From Marchantia polymorpha subsp. ruderalis (lineage: Eukaryota; Streptophyta; Marchantiopsida; Marchantiales; Marchantiaceae), in the NCBI GenBank assembly GCA_037833965.1, contig AP031352.1:6614501-6678500 (forward strand): a stretch of DNA of 64,000 nt, read 5' to 3'. This document shows positions 60,270-64,000 of this stretch, piece by piece. Within the stretch, counting starts at the first letter, position 1, and every line of letters starts with the position of its first letter. Made by a program: the position numbers and the translations under genes. The notes under the pieces are model-generated. The model saw only the letters and a program-made list of their open reading frames with translations, did no database searches and had not been told where the DNA came from.

Positions 60270-61748
60270 TCTGATTCAAGTGAAAAATACAGCATGCATC
60301 CACTTGATATGTCACGAACTATTCTGTGACATATTGCAGAATGGAGGCAACTTTTGATCTGACAATCTACCGCCCCGGACGGTTACAGTAGAGAGCGGAA
60401 GAGGTGTAGCACCTGAACCGGAAGATGAGAGGGGAGAGCTTTCAGAAAGGAGACTGAGGTTTGCAGAGACGGGGTTCAAGCGGGGAAGAGGATAGTTTTA
60501 TAGGTCTTCAAAACCCGACAGCCGAAATCGGACAAAGAGAATCGAGAGCTGGAGGATCCGACGAAATTCTTGCACGTTGTGCAAGTCAAAGTGGCTCTCG
60601 ACTGCTCGGTCGAGATGTGTACTGTATGTGGACCGCATTCTGCAAAAACTTCTACTTTATGTCCTCTTTCTTGCTCTGGCAAAACTCATGCGTAATAGAA
60701 TTTTCAGAACGATAATCGTAATAACGTGAGATGCAAAACAACGCCTTCGTACTTGTAAAATTATTCGGAATCTAAGCGGATAATGTTCAGTTTCCTGTGC
60801 AATCAAATCTCGATGACTTGCATGAAGGATATCATATGTCTCGAATCAGTACAGTGCTGAACCGCCGAGCTGAAAACTAATACTTTGACTACTTGCTTTA
60901 TTCATGAGCATGCCCATCTGATCCTAAATATCATGTATACATAACTTTTGTCCACTTCCTGACATATTGATAATGACAATGTGTAATTCATTTTCGGATT
61001 GAAGTATTCCTGGAACCAGTCCGGCTGATATTTTGAGATCTTCATGCAGCGATACTTGTTTGATTTGTCTATACAAATATTGATTGAGCAATGGGAGAAA
61101 AATGAATTTGTGAACAATGACTTTAACTTCATATTACAACTGTAGTTATCCTATGTAGTTTTGGGGATGGAAGCTTTTGTTTAATGCTTAAATACTAGAT
61201 CAAGAGACAAATTTTATTTGAGGGAGCAGTTGAGGTTTTGTAATTTGCATGTAAATTTCTATGTTGATATAAATCCGAGGTAGAAAATATATATTTATAA
61301 ATGATATATTTTAGATATTACAAATTTAAATTAAGTTTTTTTGCAAGTTTGTCGACATTGAAATGACATTGATAAGAAGTCATAATTCCAAACCTCAAGT
61401 CGCGTTAACTTAAAAATTTAATGAGGGATATCTAGAAATTTATATAGTTCAGTTCTAGTAGGACCTTTTGAAAAGTATAAAAGTTGTAAATTATAGTAAA
61501 GTATTTCAAATTCAAATAATAAAACACAGTTCTTTCGTTTTGCTCTTCATGTACAAGTACATGAATCACTTTAAAATCATACCACTCGACCTCGCAGACG
61601 ATAGGCTTGTTGACTTTCGTTCACATGACCATTTGATGGTGTGCTGAAGTACTGTGCCTGACGCTGTTGCTTTAATTCCACAACTGCCTTGAAAGTCCTC
61701 GTCCCGTAGATCCTTGCGCGCACCACTGCACTCGGCAGCGGAGTGGCT
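60270..61748. other. Upstream flank of the ankyrin gene and AT-rich DNA
   Basis: About 60360-60700 is of balanced composition and may hold the promoter or a missing first exon of the ankyrin gene, but I find no ATG-donor pair I trust. From 60900 to 61550 the DNA is AT-rich with no gene. Confidence 0.4.
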
Positions 61749-62052
61749 TTCACGGCCCGGGGGCAGAATCCGCACATTCTACGAGGCGATAAAATCAAGA
61801 CGAGCATCAAGGCCGACGACCTTGTCGACGCCTGTTTTCGATATCTAGTTCTTTCAGGACTTCTCCACGTCCAGTAAAACACTGGACCTTGGCCGTTCCG
61901 TTAGTGTTATTACCGGCCTCTGTTCCCATGAGCATTTTTATATTGGAGCATGTTGCAGTGGAATAAACGTGCATCTGAGTATCTTCCCTTGTAAATGATA
62001 CTTTCTTCTTTATGCAATGATAGCCTATCGTCACGCCAGTTGGCCTACTGCC

Positions 62053-62717
62053 CAGGGACCCTTAGTACACCGACTTTTTACCATAGTACTAGTACCTACT
62101 AACTAAGGCTACACAAATTTGATAGTATACTACATAGTATACTATATAGTATACTAAACCTGATTAAAAAAGCACTCATACAAAAACTTGATAGTATACT
62201 ATATAGTATACTAAACCTGATTGATAAAGCACTCATACAAAAACTGTCGTCGGCGCATGTAAAGAGTTGACGAGTTGCATCATAATCGACCATAAAAACG
62301 AAGTCTTGTTTTTAGACTGCACAGGCCGGATTCCGCGTTGATCAATATTACTCAACGAGGTAGATGTCCGCAGCAAGACATCGCGTATTTCAGGATCCGA
62401 TTCCGAAGACATTGACATGATTTCAATGACATCTTTTTCGGTGGGTGCGCCCCAAGCATTCGACGACATAGCGGTATTTGGTGGGCGAGGAGGGTGTCGT
62501 GCAACAGTCAGCGATCAGTCTTCAGTCACTTTCAGTGTGGGTTGCACAGCAGGTCGCGTCTGTGCGCAGCTCCATCTGTCCGCAGTCCGCACTACTTGGT
62601 ACATAGTATACTATTGATATACTATACACGATAGTCTTAGTACTAGTATACTACTAAGGTTTAGTATACTACATAGTATATTGTCATACTAAAATCCGTA
62701 CTAACTAAAGGTCCCTG
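62053..62717. mobile_element. Non-autonomous hAT-like DNA transposon (665 bp)
   Basis: The left end CAGGGACCCTTAGTAC and the reverse complement of the right end, CAGGGACCTTTAGTTAGTAC, form terminal inverted repeats. The flanks are CTACTGCC (62045-62052) and CTCCTGCC (62718-62725), an 8-bp duplication with one mismatch, the length made by hAT transposases. The unoccupied site CTCCTGCC is present at 63219-63226 in the sister unit. Subterminal regions at both ends are full of the palindromic word AGTATACT, as hAT ends often are. It is too short to encode a transposase. Confidence 0.82.
62115..62246. repeat. Subterminal tandem repeat rich in AGTATACT
   Basis: Two diverged units of about 57-69 bp each contain AGTATACT copies followed by AAACCTGATT and AAAGCACTCATACAAAAAC. 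They lie just inside the left end of the hAT-like element. Confidence 0.75.
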
Positions 62718-63425
62718 CTCCTGCCGTCCTAGCCTGTAGTGTACCTAGTCTTTCTCTCTTCTGGTCACCAGCGTGATTCATGGGGTCCTCTCAAAAGCTC
62801 GCCAAAGGTAGAGTTTACATCGTGGTAAAATATTCGAATTTTACTCTTCTGTTTTTATTGGTTATTACAATATTCTGGAGGTTTATCGGGCCCAAGGAAT
62901 CGATCTGCTGTATCATGGCAATATTCACGGCCCGGGGGCAGAATCCGCACATTCTACGAGGCGATAAGATCAAGACGAGCATCAAGGCCGACGACCTTGT
63001 CGACGCTTGTTTTCGATATCTAGTTCTTTCAGGACTTCTCCACGTCCAGTAAAACATTGGACCTTGGCCGTTCCGTTAGTGTTATTACCGGCCTCTGTTC
63101 CCATGAGCATTTTATATTGGAGCATGTTGCAGTGGAATAAACGTGCAGCTGAGTATCTTCCCTTGTAAATGATACTGTCTTCTTTTTGCAATGATAGCCT
63201 ATCGTCATGCCACTTGACCTCCTGCCGTCCTAGCCTGTAGTGTACCTAGTCTTTCTGTCTTCTAGTCACCAGCGTGATTCATGGGGTCCTCTCAAAAGCT
63301 CGCCAAAGGTAGAGTGCACAACGTGGCAAAATATTCGAATTTTATTCTTCTATTTTTATTTATCATTACATTATTCGGGAGGTTTATCGGGCCCAAGGAA
63401 CCGATCTGCTGTATCATGGCAATAT

Positions 63426-64000
63426 TTCTCTGAACATCTCCTGCGATTGGAAACCGCTTGGCCATAGAATTGTGCAGCGAAGGACTTCCGGGTCTGGCTG
63501 AACTACGCTCCATGAAACTTCCGTAGCGATTCTCCGACGTAACGACTTGATTCTGATTCAGGAGAACTGTCTTCTTGTCCATGCACTGACCCATAGCTCA
63601 TGCATTGATTTCTTGTCCACGTTTCATCGGCGCCGAAGCTGGATTCGATAAGGATGAGGTGTAATAATTACACACGACGAGATAAAGGGCGAGTGATTGG
63701 TACCGACCATGGGACTGTGATTGAACTTGAAAGGTGGGATTTGAGGATGATCCGAGCAAATGGTAAGTAAACAATAGATGTCAATGTACGTGAATGAGTC
63801 CACCCGCAGCAAGACGTTTGTGCTCGAGATAAGTTTGAGGTCACAACATCCACTACAGTATGCTCCGCCCTGCAGCAGCTCTAGATAGTGGAGGACGAGA
63901 GTCATCATCAATTCTAATTTGATCTTCATGGATCAAGAGTAAACTTAACACTTTGTCCTAGAGTGTCATGGAGGTAAAGTGCTAGAATAGATTCAATTTT
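63426..64000. other. Unassigned DNA at the window end
   Basis: Short open frames on the minus strand and no domain. Any gene continuing past the edge cannot be judged. Confidence 0.4.

Larger units (their letters stand above)
61749..63425. repeat. Two tandem units of about 500 bp, one interrupted by a transposon
   Basis: Unit 1 starts at 61749 and unit 2 at 62924, both with TTCACGGCCCGGGGGCAG. Distances inside the units agree: 296 and 295 bases from the start to the C-T-(A/C)-CTGCC site, then about 206 bases to the end ATGGCAATATT. Only a few substitutions separate them. Unit 1 carries an extra 673 bases (transposon plus target duplication). The minus strand of each unit is open for short stretches (for example GEVLKELDIENRRRQGRR), but no family is recognisable. 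Confidence 0.85.

Noticed and set aside
1..64000. CRISPR arrays, bacterial operons, rRNA genes
   Set aside because: Nothing of the kind is visible. The repeats found are tandem duplications or transposon parts in a plant nuclear context.

Overview
The window is nuclear DNA of a land plant: intron-rich genes with GT-AG splice sites and stop-free splice phases, separated by AT-rich DNA holding a decayed Ty1/copia element. An ERK7/MAPK15-type kinase, a class linked to cilia and centrioles in other eukaryotes, together with an SLC13/RCK_C transporter of the green-algal SAC1 style, suggests a plant with flagellated sperm. A bryophyte such as a liverwort is my best guess; this is inference, not identification.

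Layout. (1) 2.3-11.3 kb: a plus-strand gene of 13 coding exons for a 1109-residue coiled-coil, Gln-rich protein ending in a small plant-conserved domain. (2) 12.4-20.2 kb: AT-rich DNA with a decayed copia element (13.7-17.7 kb) that carries an inverted LTR piece and a foreign insertion. (3) 20.4-27.5 kb: a 15-exon MAP kinase of 423 residues. (4) 28.3-32.05 kb, minus strand: a 7-exon serine carboxypeptidase-like 50 gene. Only 14 bases upstream of its ATG ends an unrecognised 5-exon gene (32.07-33.57 kb). (5) 35.4-36.8 kb: a GC-rich intronless F-box gene whose start codon overlaps the stop of an upstream ORF. (6) 36.8-40.4 kb: intergenic, with a near-perfect palindrome of two opposed E2F-type sites. 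(7) 40.5-46.1 kb: a 13-exon SLC13-type transporter of 901 residues with RCK_C/TrkA-C domains between its membrane halves. (8) 46-51.9 kb: repeats and no convincing gene. (9) 51.9-55.0 kb: an 8-exon gene of the mitochondrial K+/H+ exchange-related family. (10) 56.6-56.9 kb: an ankyrin/PGG gene fragment, followed at 58.1-60.3 kb by a larger ankyrin/PGG gene with no in-frame ATG. (11) 61.7-63.4 kb: two tandem units of about 500 bp, one carrying a 665-bp hAT-like transposon flanked by an 8-bp duplication whose empty site survives in the other unit.

The genes do not form a pathway. The minus-strand pair at 28-33.6 kb is the only unusually tight arrangement. All exon coordinates were read by hand from splice consensus and phase continuity. 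They agree internally but are untested by transcripts.
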